Source of the DNA: Planctomycetia bacterium
GTDB lineage: Bacteria > Planctomycetota > Planctomycetia > Pirellulales > PNKZ01
DNA: 64,000 bases
Direction: 5' to 3'
NCBI GenBank assembly: GCA_021413845.1
Contig: JAIOPP010000067.1
Span: 1-64,000, forward strand
Position numbers and translations under genes: made by a program. This document shows, piece by piece, positions 1-8,682 of the stretch. The notes under the pieces are model-generated. The model made no database searches. It was not told where the DNA came from and saw only the letters and a list, made by a program, of their open reading frames with translations. Position 1 is the stretch's first letter. Each line of letters opens with the position of its first letter.

Positions 1-1383
1 GTCGAACTGCAATTGCAGCAGCATTCCTTTGACGTCGGTCATCGCGACGGCGTCGCGTTCGAGTGCGCGATGTGAGGAAATGAACACCGGGCCGTCGCTC
101 GCCTCGCGGCCTGCGATCGGCAGACGGCCGTGGCTGCCGCGAACGATCGAGGCATCGAGGCCGATGACGTCCATGTAGTAGCGGAAGCCGAGCAGCTTGC
201 GCGCGAGTCGGCGGGCGACCTTCAACTTCGGGAACTTCAACGTCGGATCGACGAACAGCTCGACCGGATCGTAGCCCGGCTTCCGATGGATATCCACGGT
301 GCGGGCATAATCGGGAGCCACGGCATCGTCGAGCCAGAAGTAGTAGGTGAACCAGCTCCGGGCGTCGGCGACGACGACGAGCTCGCCGCTCCGCTCATGG
401 TCGATGCCGAACTCGCGCTGCGCCGCGCGATCGAGTACTATTTCGACGCCCGGTGTCTTGCGCAGCAGCTCCGCGACGGGGCGCACGTCTTCCGCACGTT
501 GCACATAGACGTGCGCCACTTGATGATCGGCGACCGCGAACGCTCGGCTCGCTCCGCTATCGAGCGTTTCCCAACCGAGCATCTCGTTGCGAACGGTCAG
601 GTAGCCTTGCTCGCGCAGTACGCGATTGAGATGCACCGGTCGATCGACGGCTGTGATGGCGTACTCCGAAAGCACGACCACCTCGGCGCCGCGCGCGAGC
701 GAAGCGTCGATCAACCGGCCGGCTTCCGTGTCGACTTCTTGGAGATCGCGCCGACAGCGAGCATCGTCGGGCCCGAAGCGCTGGAAGTTGTAATCCAAGT
801 GCGGGAGATAGACGAGCGAGAGGGTCGGCGCATGCTCGCGCTGTGTGTCTATTGCCGCGTCGACGATCCAGCGCGTGCTCGAAATATCGGTCCCCGGTCC
901 CCAGAACTTCAAGAGCGGGAAGACGCCGAGTTTCGCTTGCAACCGGTCTTTCAAGTCGGCCGGGTTGCTATAGCTATCGAACACCTTCCGGCCGTCCGAC
1001 GGGTAGCTCGGCCGAGGCGTGAGCGACCACTCGACCGGTGCGTACATGTTGTACCACCAGAAGAGTTTCGCGGTCGTGTAGCTCGGGTCGCGGCGGCGCC
1101 CTGCTTCGTACACGCGCTCGCCGGCGACCAGGCGATTCGATTGTCGCCAGAACATCGTCTCGGCGAGATCGCGCAGGTACCAGCCGTTGCCGACGATCCC
1201 ATGGTCGCGCGGCATTAAGCCTGTGAGCAGGGTCGACTGAGCGGAGCAGGTGACGGCGGGCAAGATGGTCCCGAGCGGACGCATAAAGCCTTGCTTCGCC
1301 AGTCGCGAAAGATTCGGCGTAAGCTCGCCGACCTGGCTCGGAGCAAGGCCGACGACGTTGATAACCACAAGCGGCTTGGTCAT
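1..1383 (-). CDS. Alkaline phosphatase superfamily protein (type I phosphodiesterase/nucleotide pyrophosphatase-like), 3' end missing
   Basis: A stop-free frame of 461 codons begins at an ATG (complement of 1381-1383) and leaves the window at base 1, so the C-terminus is not seen. The protein starts MTKPLVVINVVGL and has no signal peptide. Around residues 30-60 it carries AVTCSAQSTLLTG followed by PRDHGIVGN, the nucleophile region and HG turn of phosphodiesterase/pyrophosphatase members of the alkaline phosphatase fold. Later segments include YLPHLDYN, VVLSEY, VADHQVAHVY, a second SHGRLP and DGPVFISS, which fit the metal-ligand D/H pattern of this family. Members hydrolyse phosphodiester or pyrophosphate bonds; the substrate here cannot be told. 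It is divergent from the downstream lipoprotein gene. The large plus-strand frame over the same bases (130-1218) is a mirror of this gene. Confidence 0.85.
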   Translation of the reverse strand, partial: MTKPLVVINVVGLAPSQVGELTPNLSRLAKQGFMRPLGTILPAVTCSAQSTLLTGLMPRDHGIVGNGWYLRDLAETMFWRQSNRLVAGERVYEAGRRRDPSYTTAKLFWWYNMYAPVEWSLTPRPSYPSDGRKVFDSYSNPADLKDRLQAKLGVFPLLKFWGPGTDISSTRWIVDAAIDTQREHAPTLSLVYLPHLDYNFQRFGPDDARCRRDLQEVDTEAGRLIDASLARGAEVVVLSEYAITAVDRPVHLNRVLREQGYLTVRNEMLGWETLDSGASRAFAVADHQVAHVYVQRAEDVRPVAELLRKTPGVEIVLDRAAQREFGIDHERSGELVVVADARSWFTYYFWLDDAVAPDYARTVDIHRKPGYDPVELFVDPTLKFPKLKVARRLARKLLGFRYYMDVIGLDASIVRGSHGRLPIAGREASDGPVFISSHRALERDAVAMTDVKGMLLQLQFD

Positions 1384-1553
1384 GGAGTCGAACGTAGGAT
1401 TGTGGTTAGAACGGCGATGACGAGACGAGTGTGGAGCGGACCCAGGCCCGCTCCGTACGGCTTTTGTAGCATACTCGGGGGCGAACTGTCCTTGTCTACG
1501 AAGCCCGCTCCCCCAACAATACCCTGAAGTCTATCTGCTGGGGGGAATCGAAT

Positions 1554-2840
1554 ATGGCTCGCGCAAACGTCGGCATCTCGTTGCTGTTGCTTTCGTGGTC
1601 GCTCGTTGCGCAAGCCGGATGCGACACGACGCAAGCCGATCCGGGCCGCGTGCGCGAAGCGGCGGCCGCGAGCGCTCCGCCGGCGACGATCGATTGGCCG
1701 GGCTTTCGGGGCCCGAACCGCAACGGCATCTCGACCGAGACCGAGTGGTTGAAGCAGTGGCCGGCCGAAGGGCCGAAGCGACTGTGGTCGGCGCAGGTCG
1801 GCCTCGGCTATAGCAGCGTCGCCGTGGCCGACGGCAAGGCGTATACGCTCGGCAACCGCGACGGCAACGAAACGGTTTACTGCTTCGACGCGGCAACGGG
1901 ACGGGAGCTTTGGAAGTATTCCTATCCTTGCGACTTGGTCGCGAACCTGCATCTCGGCGGGCCGGGGGCCACGCCGACGATCGACGGCGACCGCGTGTAC
2001 ACGGTGAGCAAGCAAGGGCAGCTGCATTGCTTCGCGACCGGGACCGGCAAGCTGCTCTGGACGGTGCTGCTGACCGAGGCGCTCAGCGCCGTTCAGCCGG
2101 AGTGGGGCTTCACTTCGTCGCCGCTGGTCTACGGCGAGCTGTTGGTTCTCGACGCCGGAGGGCTCGTCGCGTTCGATAAGCTGACGGGGAAGCAGGCCTG
2201 GCGCTCGATGCACTATCGCGCCGGCTACGGTTCGCCGGTCGTCTACACGGCGCCGACCGGCGAGACGTTGATCGCGGCGATTACGAACGACGCTTTCGTC
2301 GTGGTCGAGCCGCGCAACGGCCGCGAGGTCGCGAAGTATCCGTGGGAGAGTCAGTATACGACGGCGAGCACCACGCCGGTCATCAGCGGCCGAACGTTCT
2401 TCCTGAGCACCGGCTACGGCGGCGGTTGTGCGCTCGTGGAGTTGGTCGGCGAGAAGTTTCGCGAGCTGTATCGCAACGAAGAGATGTCGAACCATATGTG
2501 TACGTCGGTGCTGCGCGACGGCCGGCTGTACGGCATCCACGGCAACTCGCATACGGCTCGGCAATGCAAGCTCGTCTGCCTCGACTTGGCGACCGGCAAG
2601 CGACTCTGGGAACAACGCGGCTTCGGCTGCGGAGCGCTGACGATGGCCGACGACAAGTTGTTGATTCAGAGCGACGAAGGCTTCCTCTCGGTGGCCGAGG
2701 CTTCGCCGAGCGGGTACGTCGAGCTGGCGCGGACGCGCGTCTTCGACGGGCCGACTTGGACCATGCCGGTGCTCTGCCGCGGGCGGATCTATTGCCGCAG
2801 CGAAGCGGGCGAAGTCGTCTGCATCGACGTGCGCAAATAG
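1554..2840 (+). CDS. Secreted PQQ-like beta-propeller repeat protein, probable lipoprotein
   Basis: The 428-residue product has an N-terminal hydrophobic leader ending VAQAGCD, so Cys23 could be lipidated, although Gln at -3 is not ideal for a lipobox. The body consists of PQQ-type propeller blades: FRGPNRNG near residue 52, then repeated units of the form DAATGRELWKY, GTGKLLWTV, KLTGKQAW and DLATGKRLWEQ, each being the A-x-T/D-G-x-x-x-W blade signature. Family members include BamB-like scaffolds and quinoprotein-like domains. No dehydrogenase catalytic residues are obvious, so a non-enzymatic extracytoplasmic binding role is more likely. It stands alone, with a hairpin terminator just downstream. 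The start ATG follows a gggggaatcg stretch, a weak ribosome site. Confidence 0.85.
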   Translation: MARANVGISLLLLSWSLVAQAGCDTTQADPGRVREAAAASAPPATIDWPGFRGPNRNGISTETEWLKQWPAEGPKRLWSAQVGLGYSSVAVADGKAYTLGNRDGNETVYCFDAATGRELWKYSYPCDLVANLHLGGPGATPTIDGDRVYTVSKQGQLHCFATGTGKLLWTVLLTEALSAVQPEWGFTSSPLVYGELLVLDAGGLVAFDKLTGKQAWRSMHYRAGYGSPVVYTAPTGETLIAAITNDAFVVVEPRNGREVAKYPWESQYTTASTTPVISGRTFFLSTGYGGGCALVELVGEKFRELYRNEEMSNHMCTSVLRDGRLYGIHGNSHTARQCKLVCLDLATGKRLWEQRGFGCGALTMADDKLLIQSDEGFLSVAEASPSGYVELARTRVFDGPTWTMPVLCRGRIYCRSEAGEVVCIDVRK

Positions 2841-2854
2841 CCCACAGCCGGCCG

Positions 2855-2881
2855 CTTCGCGATTTTCGCGAAAGATTTTTT
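2855..2881 (+). terminator. Rho-independent terminator after the propeller lipoprotein gene
   Basis: TTCGCGA and TCGCGAA form a 7-bp perfect stem with a 3-base loop (2856-2872), followed shortly by six T residues, 15 bases after the stop codon. Confidence 0.7.
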
Positions 2882-3226
2882 CGTGCGGCTCCGCGTGCCG
2901 TTCGCGGAAGCGATTATTGAAGTTCGCTCTCAAACCGCGTAGTCGCAGCGGTTTCCTTGCTCTCTCGCACCGTTCTCTTTTGCCGCTCGGATGAGACGTG
3001 CCGACGGTCTGCGGTCGCTCGGCTTGTAATCGCGTATCAACTAGCGATTTCGGGCATTTCGAGATGGCCGGCTCGAAGGGAACGTCTAGACGAACCCTAC
3101 GCGGCCCACCTAGAATCGTTCGCAGCGGCCGACATGCCGCGACTTCCCGAACAAGTATGAACCCGACATATCCACTCGCCCGCCGGCCTCGTTAGCGGGG
3201 TCTGCCGAACACAATAGGAACCCGCC
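2882..3226. other. Intergenic region upstream of bacterioferritin
   Basis: About 345 bases without a convincing gene. Short open frames here lack ribosome sites and coding character. It must hold the bacterioferritin promoter; an AGGAA ribosome site sits about 10 bases before the ATG at 3227. No clear Fur-type palindrome was seen on this side. Confidence 0.5.
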
Positions 3227-3712
3227 ATGAAGGGCAACCAACAAGTCGTCGACGCTCTGAACGCCGCGCTGACGATCGAGCTGACCGCGATCAACCAGTA
3301 CTTCATTCAAGCGAAGATGTGCAAGAACTGGGGCTTCTACAAGCTCGGCCAAAAGCACTACCACGAATCGATCGGCGAAATGAAGCATGCCGAAATGCTC
3401 ATCGATCGGATTCTCTTCCTCGACGGCGTGCCGGAGATCGCCCGCTACGATGTGATTCGCGCCGGCTCCGACGTGAAGGAGCAGTTTCAATTCGATCTCG
3501 CGCTCGAATCGAGCGGCGTGAAAGCCTACAACGAAGCGATCAACCTCTGCATCCAGGTGAAAGACGGCGGCAGCCGGGAACTAATGGAAAAGATCCTCGT
3601 CGAAAGCGAAGAGCACGTCGATTGGTTGGAAACGCAGCTCAACGTGCTGAACGAGATCGGCCTAGCCAACTACCTGCAATCGCAACTCGGCGAAGGGGAA
3701 GAAGGACACTAG
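3227..3712 (+). CDS. bfr: Bacterioferritin with an altered ferroxidase ligand
   Basis: The 161-residue product aligns without gaps over most of its length to E. coli bacterioferritin (MKG start, INQYF, EMKHAE, RILFL, DWLETQL). It stores iron in a 24-mer shell, oxidising Fe(II) at a di-iron site in each subunit. Visible ligands are Glu18, Glu51, His54, Glu94 and His130, and Met52 matches the axial haem ligand. The residue at position 127, normally the bridging Glu of the second E-x-x-H, is Ser (VESEEH); Glu126 and Glu128 flank it. The length is typical. The gene converges on a bacterioferritin-associated ferredoxin gene, its usual partner for iron release, with a terminator between. Confidence 0.95.
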   Translation: MKGNQQVVDALNAALTIELTAINQYFIQAKMCKNWGFYKLGQKHYHESIGEMKHAEMLIDRILFLDGVPEIARYDVIRAGSDVKEQFQFDLALESSGVKAYNEAINLCIQVKDGGSRELMEKILVESEEHVDWLETQLNVLNEIGLANYLQSQLGEGEEGH

Positions 3713-3755
3713 GCCCGACGAGGGCTCGCAGCTCTATTTAATACCGGCGCTTCTT

Positions 3756-3790
3756 AAAACCGCGGTCGTGAACACGGCTGCGGTTTTTTT
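3756..3790 (+). terminator. Rho-independent terminator after bfr
   Basis: AAAACCGC pairs with GCGGTTTT across a 16-base loop (3756-3787), and the right arm runs into seven T residues. It lies 44 bases after the bfr stop. The A-rich left side could also stop transcription arriving from the opposite gene. Confidence 0.8.
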
Positions 3791-3833
3791 ATGCGCCTTT
3801 TTTCATGCGCTGTGCGAGCGAGAACCGGCTCGA

Positions 3834-3867
3834 TCTAAGAACCGCCAATATCTAAGAACCGCCAATA
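3834..3867. repeat. 17-bp direct tandem repeat, two copies plus partial third
   Basis: The unit tctaagaaccgccaata occurs at 3834-3850 and exactly again at 3851-3867. A diverged third copy (tctaggagccgcactta) begins at 3868 and contains the stop codon of the BFD-like gene, so the repeat extends from its coding end. Confidence 0.85.
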
Positions 3868-3868
3868 T

Positions 3869-4156
3869 CTAGGAGCCGCACTTATCGGCGGCTTGCTCGA
3901 GGGCCGCGTGGCGGCGATCGGCGAAGTATTGCCGCAGCTTGCGATGGCAGGCGGTGCAGCCGCTTCCAGCTCCCGTGCTGCAAGCGAGTTGGCAAAGCGA
4001 CTGGCAGCCCGACACTTCCACGGCTTCGACGACGGCCGACTCGCGCACTTGCAAGCAACGGCAAATCACCGGATCGGCCTCGCTCACGGGGCCGACGAGC
4101 GGCGCGGGAGCGAATACCTCGAAGACCAGGCTCTCGATGTCGTAAGAGACAACCAT
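3869..4156 (-). CDS. bfd: Bacterioferritin-associated ferredoxin-like [2Fe-2S] protein
   Basis: A 95-residue cytoplasmic protein with an N-terminal extension of about 28 residues and then a BFD-type domain: VICRCLQV (the C-x-C pair) followed about 35 residues later by GSGCTACHRKL (the C-x-x-C pair). BFD proteins are roughly 60-70 residues and deliver electrons to bacterioferritin haem to release stored iron. Extra Cys residues occur between the pairs (SGCQSLCQLAC). The neighbouring convergent bfr supports this role. A 7-1-7 palindrome resembling a Fur box lies about 50 bases upstream of the start, which suggests induction under iron starvation. The exact physiological partner is inferred. Confidence 0.85.
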   Translation of the reverse strand: MVVSYDIESLVFEVFAPAPLVGPVSEADPVICRCLQVRESAVVEAVEVSGCQSLCQLACSTGAGSGCTACHRKLRQYFADRRHAALEQAADKCGS

Positions 4157-4205
4157 CGGCGTGATTTGTGCGGAGGGCGTGTCGACTGGGCGGGAAGCGG
4201 AACTG

Positions 4206-4220
4206 TGAGACTGAGTCTCA
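4206..4220. promoter_or_regulatory. Fur-box-like operator upstream of bfd
   Basis: TGAGACT-G-AGTCTCA is a perfect 7-1-7 inverted repeat, the layout of Fur operators, whose consensus begins TGA and ends TCA. It lies 50 bases upstream of the bfd start, where a repressor would cover the promoter. Identification rests on symmetry and context only. Confidence 0.6.
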
Positions 4221-4349
4221 TTCCGTGGAATTGAATCTAAACGCTCGGGAGCCCTGCTGTCAAGAATATTCGTAAGAATCGGCGAAGTCCCCGGTGGCGC
4301 GAACCCGCAGGGGGCTCTTTCCGGGGCGAGCGGGGCGCCGTGAGGCCCC

Positions 4350-5384
4350 CTACCACTCCAGGATCACTTTGCCCGACAGGCCCGAGCGCATGACTTCGAA
4401 GCCGTGCTCGAATTCGTCGATCGGGAAGCGGTGGGTGATGACGCCCGAGATGTCGAGGCCGCTTTGGAGCATGCTCGTCATCTTGTACCAGGTCTCGAAC
4501 ATTTCGCGGCCGTAGATCCCCTTGAGGTGCAGCCCTTTGAAGATGATCTGGCTGAAGTCGATCGACACCGCCGAAGGGAAGATTCCCAAGATCGCGATGC
4601 GGCCCCCGTGGTTCATCCCTTCGAGCATCGATTGAAAGGCCGCGGCACTGCCCGACATTTCCAGACCGACGTCGAAGCCTTCGGTCATGCCGAGGTGCTG
4701 CATCGCTTCTTGCAAGTTCTCCCGTTTCGGGTTGATGACGTAGGTCGCGCCGATCTTCGCCGCCAGCGCCAAGCGATAGTCGTTCACATCGGTCACGACG
4801 ACGTAGCGCGCTCCGACATGCCGTGCCACCGCGGCCGCCATGATGCCGATCGGGCCCGCGCCCGTGATCAGCACGTCTTCGCCGATCAAGTCGAACGAGA
4901 GGGCCGTGTGTACGGCGTTGCCGAACGGATCGAAGATCGCCGCGAGATCGTCTGAGATGACGCTCGGAACTTTGAACGCGTTCCCCGCCGGCAAGCTGAG
5001 ATACTCGGCGAACGAGCCGGGCCGGTTGACGCCGACGCCGAGCGTCTTGCGGCAAAGGTGGCGTCGGCCTGCGCGGCAGTTGCGGCAATGACCGCAGGTG
5101 ATGTGCCCTTCGCCGGTCACGCGGTCGCCGGGCTTGTAATCGACGACATCACTGCCGACCTCTTCGACGATGCCGACGTATTCGTGCCCGACGACCATCG
5201 GCACCGGGATCGTCTTCTGCGACCATTCGTCCCAGTTGTAGATATGGACGTCGGTGCCGCAGATCGCGCTCTTCTTGATGCGAATCAAGACGTCGTTCGC
5301 GCCGATCGTCGGCACGGGGACTTCCTGCATCCAAAGGCCCGGCTTTCGCTCGGCTTTGACCAAGGCTTTCATCGTGCGGGGCAT
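4350..5384 (-). CDS. tdh: L-threonine 3-dehydrogenase
   Basis: A 344-residue zinc-dependent medium-chain dehydrogenase that oxidises L-threonine to 2-amino-3-ketobutyrate with NAD+. The catalytic zinc site is visible as Cys42 (ICGTDVHIY), His67 and Glu68 (VVGHEYVG). The structural zinc site is Cys97, Cys100, Cys103 and Cys111 (CGHCRNC...LCR). The Rossmann segment [15 protein letters not shown] follows. Length and motifs match Tdh rather than sorbitol or alcohol dehydrogenase. It lies just downstream of kbl on the same strand, so the two give the Tdh-Kbl threonine breakdown route to glycine and acetyl-CoA. A 60-base hairpin element separates them. Confidence 0.95.
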   Translation of the reverse strand: MPRTMKALVKAERKPGLWMQEVPVPTIGANDVLIRIKKSAICGTDVHIYNWDEWSQKTIPVPMVVGHEYVGIVEEVGSDVVDYKPGDRVTGEGHITCGHCRNCRAGRRHLCRKTLGVGVNRPGSFAEYLSLPAGNAFKVPSVISDDLAAIFDPFGNAVHTALSFDLIGEDVLITGAGPIGIMAAAVARHVGARYVVVTDVNDYRLALAAKIGATYVINPKRENLQEAMQHLGMTEGFDVGLEMSGSAAAFQSMLEGMNHGGRIAILGIFPSAVSIDFSQIIFKGLHLKGIYGREMFETWYKMTSMLQSGLDISGVITHRFPIDEFEHGFEVMRSGLSGKVILEW

Positions 5385-5408
5385 GCTATAGATCTCTCGA
5401 TAGATTCG

Positions 5409-5468
5409 ACCGGGGGCTAACGCCCCGCGGCTGATGGGTCCATTAGCCGCAGGGCGTTAGCCCCCGGT
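5409..5468. repeat. Long imperfect palindrome between kbl and tdh (REP-like hairpin)
   Basis: The outer arms accgggggctaacgcccc and gggcgttagcccccggt are complementary. The inner arms gcggct and agccgc continue the stem with one mismatch on each side, and the tip is nearly self-complementary (atgggtccat). About 60 bases fold into one hairpin with no T-tract. It sits inside an apparent operon, so it may modulate or protect mRNA rather than end it. Confidence 0.75.
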
Positions 5469-5505
5469 TAATAACGTCGGCGACCGGACCACTCAATTAT
5501 ACGCA

Positions 5506-6696
5506 TCACGAAATCACGCCGAGCGAGCGCCCGACCTTCGCGAACGCAGCGACGGCGAATTCGAGATCCTCTCGCGTGTGCGCCGCCGACATTTGCGTTC
5601 GGATGCGGGCTTGCCCCTGCGGCACGACGGGATACGAAAACCCGACGACATAGACCCCCTCGGCGAGCAACGCCGCCGCCATGCGACCGGCCAGCTTGGC
5701 ATCGCCGAGCAGCACGGGAATGATCGCGTGGTCGCGGCCGAGCAGCGTGAAGCCGAGCGCGGTCATCGCTGCGCGGTAGAACCGCATGTTGTCTTGCAAC
5801 TGGGCTCGGAATGCATCGCCGTGGGCCAGCATGTCGACGACGGCGATCGAAGCGGCTGCGATCGGCGGCGCGAGCGAGTTCGAAAAGAGATACGGCCGCG
5901 AGCGCTGCCGGAGCCAATCGACCACGGTGCGCCGTCCGGAAGTGTAGCCGCCCGAGGCTCCGCCGAGCGCTTTGCCGAGCGTGCCGGTGAGGATGTCGAC
6001 CCGCTCGGCGACGCCGCACAGCTCGGGCGTGCCCCGGCCCTGCGCACCGACGAAGCCGACGGCGTGCGAGTCGTCGACCATGACGAGCGCTTGATACTTA
6101 TCGGCCAAGTCGCACACGGCGGCTAAGTCGGCGATGATGCCGTCCATCGAGAAGACGCCGTCGGTGGCGATCAAGCGGAAACGACAATCGGCCGCGGCTT
6201 GCAACTGCCGCTCGAGGTCGGCCATGTCGTTGTTGGCATAGCGTAGCCGACGGGCTTTGCAGAGCCGCACGCCGTCGATGATGCTCGCATGGTTGAGCGA
6301 GTCGCTGATGACGGCGTCTTCTGCACCGAGCAGCGTTTCGAAGAGGCCGCCGTTGGCATCGAAACAGGAAGAGTACAGGATCGTGTCTTCGGTGCCGAGA
6401 AATTGCGAGAGCTTCGCTTCGAGCTCTTTGTGAACCGATTGCGTGCCGCAGATGAAGCGGACACTCGCCATGCCGTAGCCGTAGCGCTCGAGCGCGGCCT
6501 TGGAAGCGGCGACGACGTCGGGATGATCGGCGAGGCCGAGGTAGTTGTTCGCGCACAGGTTGACGACCTTGCCGGCCTGCGCCGTCGCGATCCAAGCGTT
6601 CTGCGGCGTCGTGAGGATGCGCTCTTCCTTGTAGAGCCCGGCCTCGCGTACTTGGCGGAGTTCGTTTTCCAAGTGGTCGAGAAAGCGTGCGTCCAT
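5506..6696 (-). CDS. kbl: 2-amino-3-ketobutyrate CoA ligase (glycine C-acetyltransferase)
   Basis: The 396-residue protein is a PLP enzyme of the alpha-oxoamine synthase family. Seen motifs are [22 protein letters not shown] (typical of Kbl), the cofactor segment [11 protein letters not shown], and [10 protein letters not shown], in which Lys242 would hold PLP. It cleaves 2-amino-3-ketobutyrate with CoA into glycine and acetyl-CoA, following Tdh. Length matches the E. coli enzyme (398). It starts 28 bases after the stop of the Nramp-like transporter gene and is followed by tdh, so these are probably co-transcribed. The [11 protein letters not shown] motif and tdh linkage argue against KAS/BioF paralogues. 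Confidence 0.95.
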   Translation of the reverse strand: MDARFLDHLENELRQVREAGLYKEERILTTPQNAWIATAQAGKVVNLCANNYLGLADHPDVVAASKAALERYGYGMASVRFICGTQSVHKELEAKLSQFLGTEDTILYSSCFDANGGLFETLLGAEDAVISDSLNHASIIDGVRLCKARRLRYANNDMADLERQLQAAADCRFRLIATDGVFSMDGIIADLAAVCDLADKYQALVMVDDSHAVGFVGAQGRGTPELCGVAERVDILTGTLGKALGGASGGYTSGRRTVVDWLRQRSRPYLFSNSLAPPIAAASIAVVDMLAHGDAFRAQLQDNMRFYRAAMTALGFTLLGRDHAIIPVLLGDAKLAGRMAAALLAEGVYVVGFSYPVVPQGQARIRTQMSAAHTREDLEFAVAAFAKVGRSLGVIS

Positions 6697-6724
6697 TTCA
6701 TCGCTCCCGGTTGCCGCGGTCGCC

Positions 6725-8509
6725 CTATTGCGGGTGCTGCGATTTGTATTCCGCTCGGGCCTCGGGCGTGGCCGCGGCCTTGTATTTGTTGTCGGCGATC
6801 ATGCCGACGACTTGCGCCGTCGAGACGCACATGAAGAACACGCCGGCCAGCACCATCATGATGCGAACCTTCCACGTCGGTCGCAGCTCACGCGGCAGCA
6901 ACGCCAAGTTCAAGTAGAGGACGTGAAAGCAGCTGAATCCTAGTGCGCAATTATAGATCGTCGTCGCGATCGGCAGGATCTTATCGCCTTTGACCACGGT
7001 GAGCATGATGAGCCCCCCGCCGACATAAACGCAGAGGAAGCCGAAATAGATTTGGCCGGCGCGACGTGGGTCCCAATTTCGCAAGGCGGGGAGACCGGTC
7101 CAGACGACGTCGACCCAACGGCGGAAGTAGCCGTCGGCGGTCGTCGTGTTGCTTAGGGCTAGAATGATGAAGCCGCAGAAGAGAGTGAGGAACCAGAAGG
7201 TCGGACCCCACGACGGCCCGATCGCGTTCTCGACGCCGACGGCGGTCATGCCGGCCGCGGTCCAAGTGCTCGCTTCCAGACCGCGCGGCAGGAATTGCAC
7301 CGAGAGCATGCTCGGGAGCGCCAGGCCGACGAAGCAAGCCGGCATCCAGACGACAAGCTGATCGCGCAGCACATGCCGATACCAACCCTGAAAGCGGGCG
7401 ATCGAATCTTTGTTGATCGGAAAGACCATCCCCATGTGCGAGAGCTTCACGGAGTGGCCGCCGAAGGCGCTCGGGATTGCGCCGACGTGCGCTCCCATGC
7501 CCCAGCCTTGATCGCGCGTGTAGCCCGAGATGTTCGTATTCGTGAGGCCGCCGGTACCGGCCAAGCCGGCCATGGCGCCGAGCACGGCGAACATGCTGAG
7601 ATCCATCGCGGGAAACGGTTGCCCAGCCCACCAGCGCTCGAAAATGTTGGCGGTTCGGAAGCCGTCGTAGCGACCGTCGCCGTCGACATCGACGAAGTCC
7701 TTGGGATCGTTCGTCCAGCGTTTCTCGACTCCTTCGGCACGGCCGTCGCCGTCCCAATCGGATTCGCCCGGATCGAACTTGCCGTTGCCGTTCAAATCTT
7801 CGGCTTCGACGACGGGGAACGTGCCGAACTTGAAGAAGCCGGAGCTGATGTCTTTCCAGGTCGCGGCGCTGGAGTAGCGGGCCGCGATGAAAATGAGAAA
7901 GCCGATCACGAACACGAGCTTGAACGACATCGCGGCCTTGAGCGAATTATAAACCTTGCCGCCGAAGATGAGCGGGATCACGGTGAGCAGGAAGATCGCG
8001 TAGCTCAAATAGAGCAGCAGCATCTTGTGCTTGACGGGGTCGAGAGTCTCACCGTGCATATTCAGATAGACCATCGCGACGGGGGTCGCCGCCGAGGTCG
8101 CGAGATACGGCAAGATCGAGCCGAAGTCGAGCACCAGATATACGAACATCCAAAACAGCGGCCCGGGAAGCGAGCGAAATTTGCCGGTGAAGATCGGCTC
8201 GCCGCTATAGAGCGTGTAGCGGCTGATCTCCATGTTGTAGATCACTTGGCCGAAGATGCTCATCGTGGCGAGCCAGAAGAGCGCGCCGCCGTACTTCGCC
8301 GTGACGAGCGGCCCGGTGAGCCATTCACCGCCGCCGATCGCCGACGCGCCCGACACCAGGCCCGGCCCGAGAAACGCCAACCAGTTTTGCCATCGAAACA
8401 ACGGCGGCGCGGGCAACTCTCCCCCTTGCCATCGGGGCATGATCTTCGAGCCCGGATGCGGTGGGACGAAGTCGGACTTCGCAGGAGGTGCGTCGTGGGT
8501 GGCGGACAT
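6725..8509 (-). CDS. Divergent Nramp-family membrane transporter with EF-hand-like loops
   Basis: The start is taken at ATG 8509 (MSATHDAPP); the frame continues upstream without sense. The 594-residue protein has about 11-12 hydrophobic segments and an Nramp-like first helix region ([18 protein letters not shown]). The canonical metal motif DPGN of helix 1 is replaced by GGGE, and no MPH motif is seen in the helix-6 region ([14 protein letters not shown]), so the cargo may differ from Mn/Fe. Between membrane segments, residues 238-285 hold three calcium-loop signatures: [24 protein letters not shown] and [12 protein letters not shown]. It precedes kbl by 28 bases. Family membership is fairly sure; substrate is unknown. 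Confidence 0.8.
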   Translation of the reverse strand: MSATHDAPPAKSDFVPPHPGSKIMPRWQGGELPAPPLFRWQNWLAFLGPGLVSGASAIGGGEWLTGPLVTAKYGGALFWLATMSIFGQVIYNMEISRYTLYSGEPIFTGKFRSLPGPLFWMFVYLVLDFGSILPYLATSAATPVAMVYLNMHGETLDPVKHKMLLLYLSYAIFLLTVIPLIFGGKVYNSLKAAMSFKLVFVIGFLIFIAARYSSAATWKDISSGFFKFGTFPVVEAEDLNGNGKFDPGESDWDGDGRAEGVEKRWTNDPKDFVDVDGDGRYDGFRTANIFERWWAGQPFPAMDLSMFAVLGAMAGLAGTGGLTNTNISGYTRDQGWGMGAHVGAIPSAFGGHSVKLSHMGMVFPINKDSIARFQGWYRHVLRDQLVVWMPACFVGLALPSMLSVQFLPRGLEASTWTAAGMTAVGVENAIGPSWGPTFWFLTLFCGFIILALSNTTTADGYFRRWVDVVWTGLPALRNWDPRRAGQIYFGFLCVYVGGGLIMLTVVKGDKILPIATTIYNCALGFSCFHVLYLNLALLPRELRPTWKVRIMMVLAGVFFMCVSTAQVVGMIADNKYKAAATPEARAEYKSQHPQ

Positions 8510-8592
8510 GAGCGAGCATCCGGGCAGGAGAGAGACAGTGCGTGGCCCTCCATGATGCCGTGGTCGCCGGCTGCTTGCAAGCGTCGAGAAAG

Positions 8593-8634
8593 CCGAACGA
8601 CCGCGAAACCACGCAGGGCTCGGCGGTCGTTCGG
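8593..8634 (-). terminator. Hairpin terminator after the Tat-leader oxidoreductase gene
   Basis: CCGAACGACCGC (8593-8604) and GCGGTCGTTCGG (8623-8634) are perfect 12-base complements around an 18-base loop. In the minus-strand transcript the stem is followed by a short CTTTCTC stretch, a weak U-tract. It lies between the oxidoreductase stop (8683) and the transporter start (8509). Confidence 0.55.
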
Positions 8635-8682
8635 CGAGTGGCAATCCGTTTCCGCAGAAGCGGGGTCGATTAATGGAGTCGA

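Noticed and set aside
130-1218. A 362-codon open frame on the plus strand.
   Set aside because: The minus strand carries a coherent phosphodiesterase-family protein through the same bases with motifs; the plus frame is its mirror in a GC-rich genome.
1380-2933. A 517-codon minus-strand frame opposite the propeller lipoprotein.
   Set aside because: Composition is Arg/Ala-rich with no motif, and the plus-strand gene has clear propeller blades and a leader.
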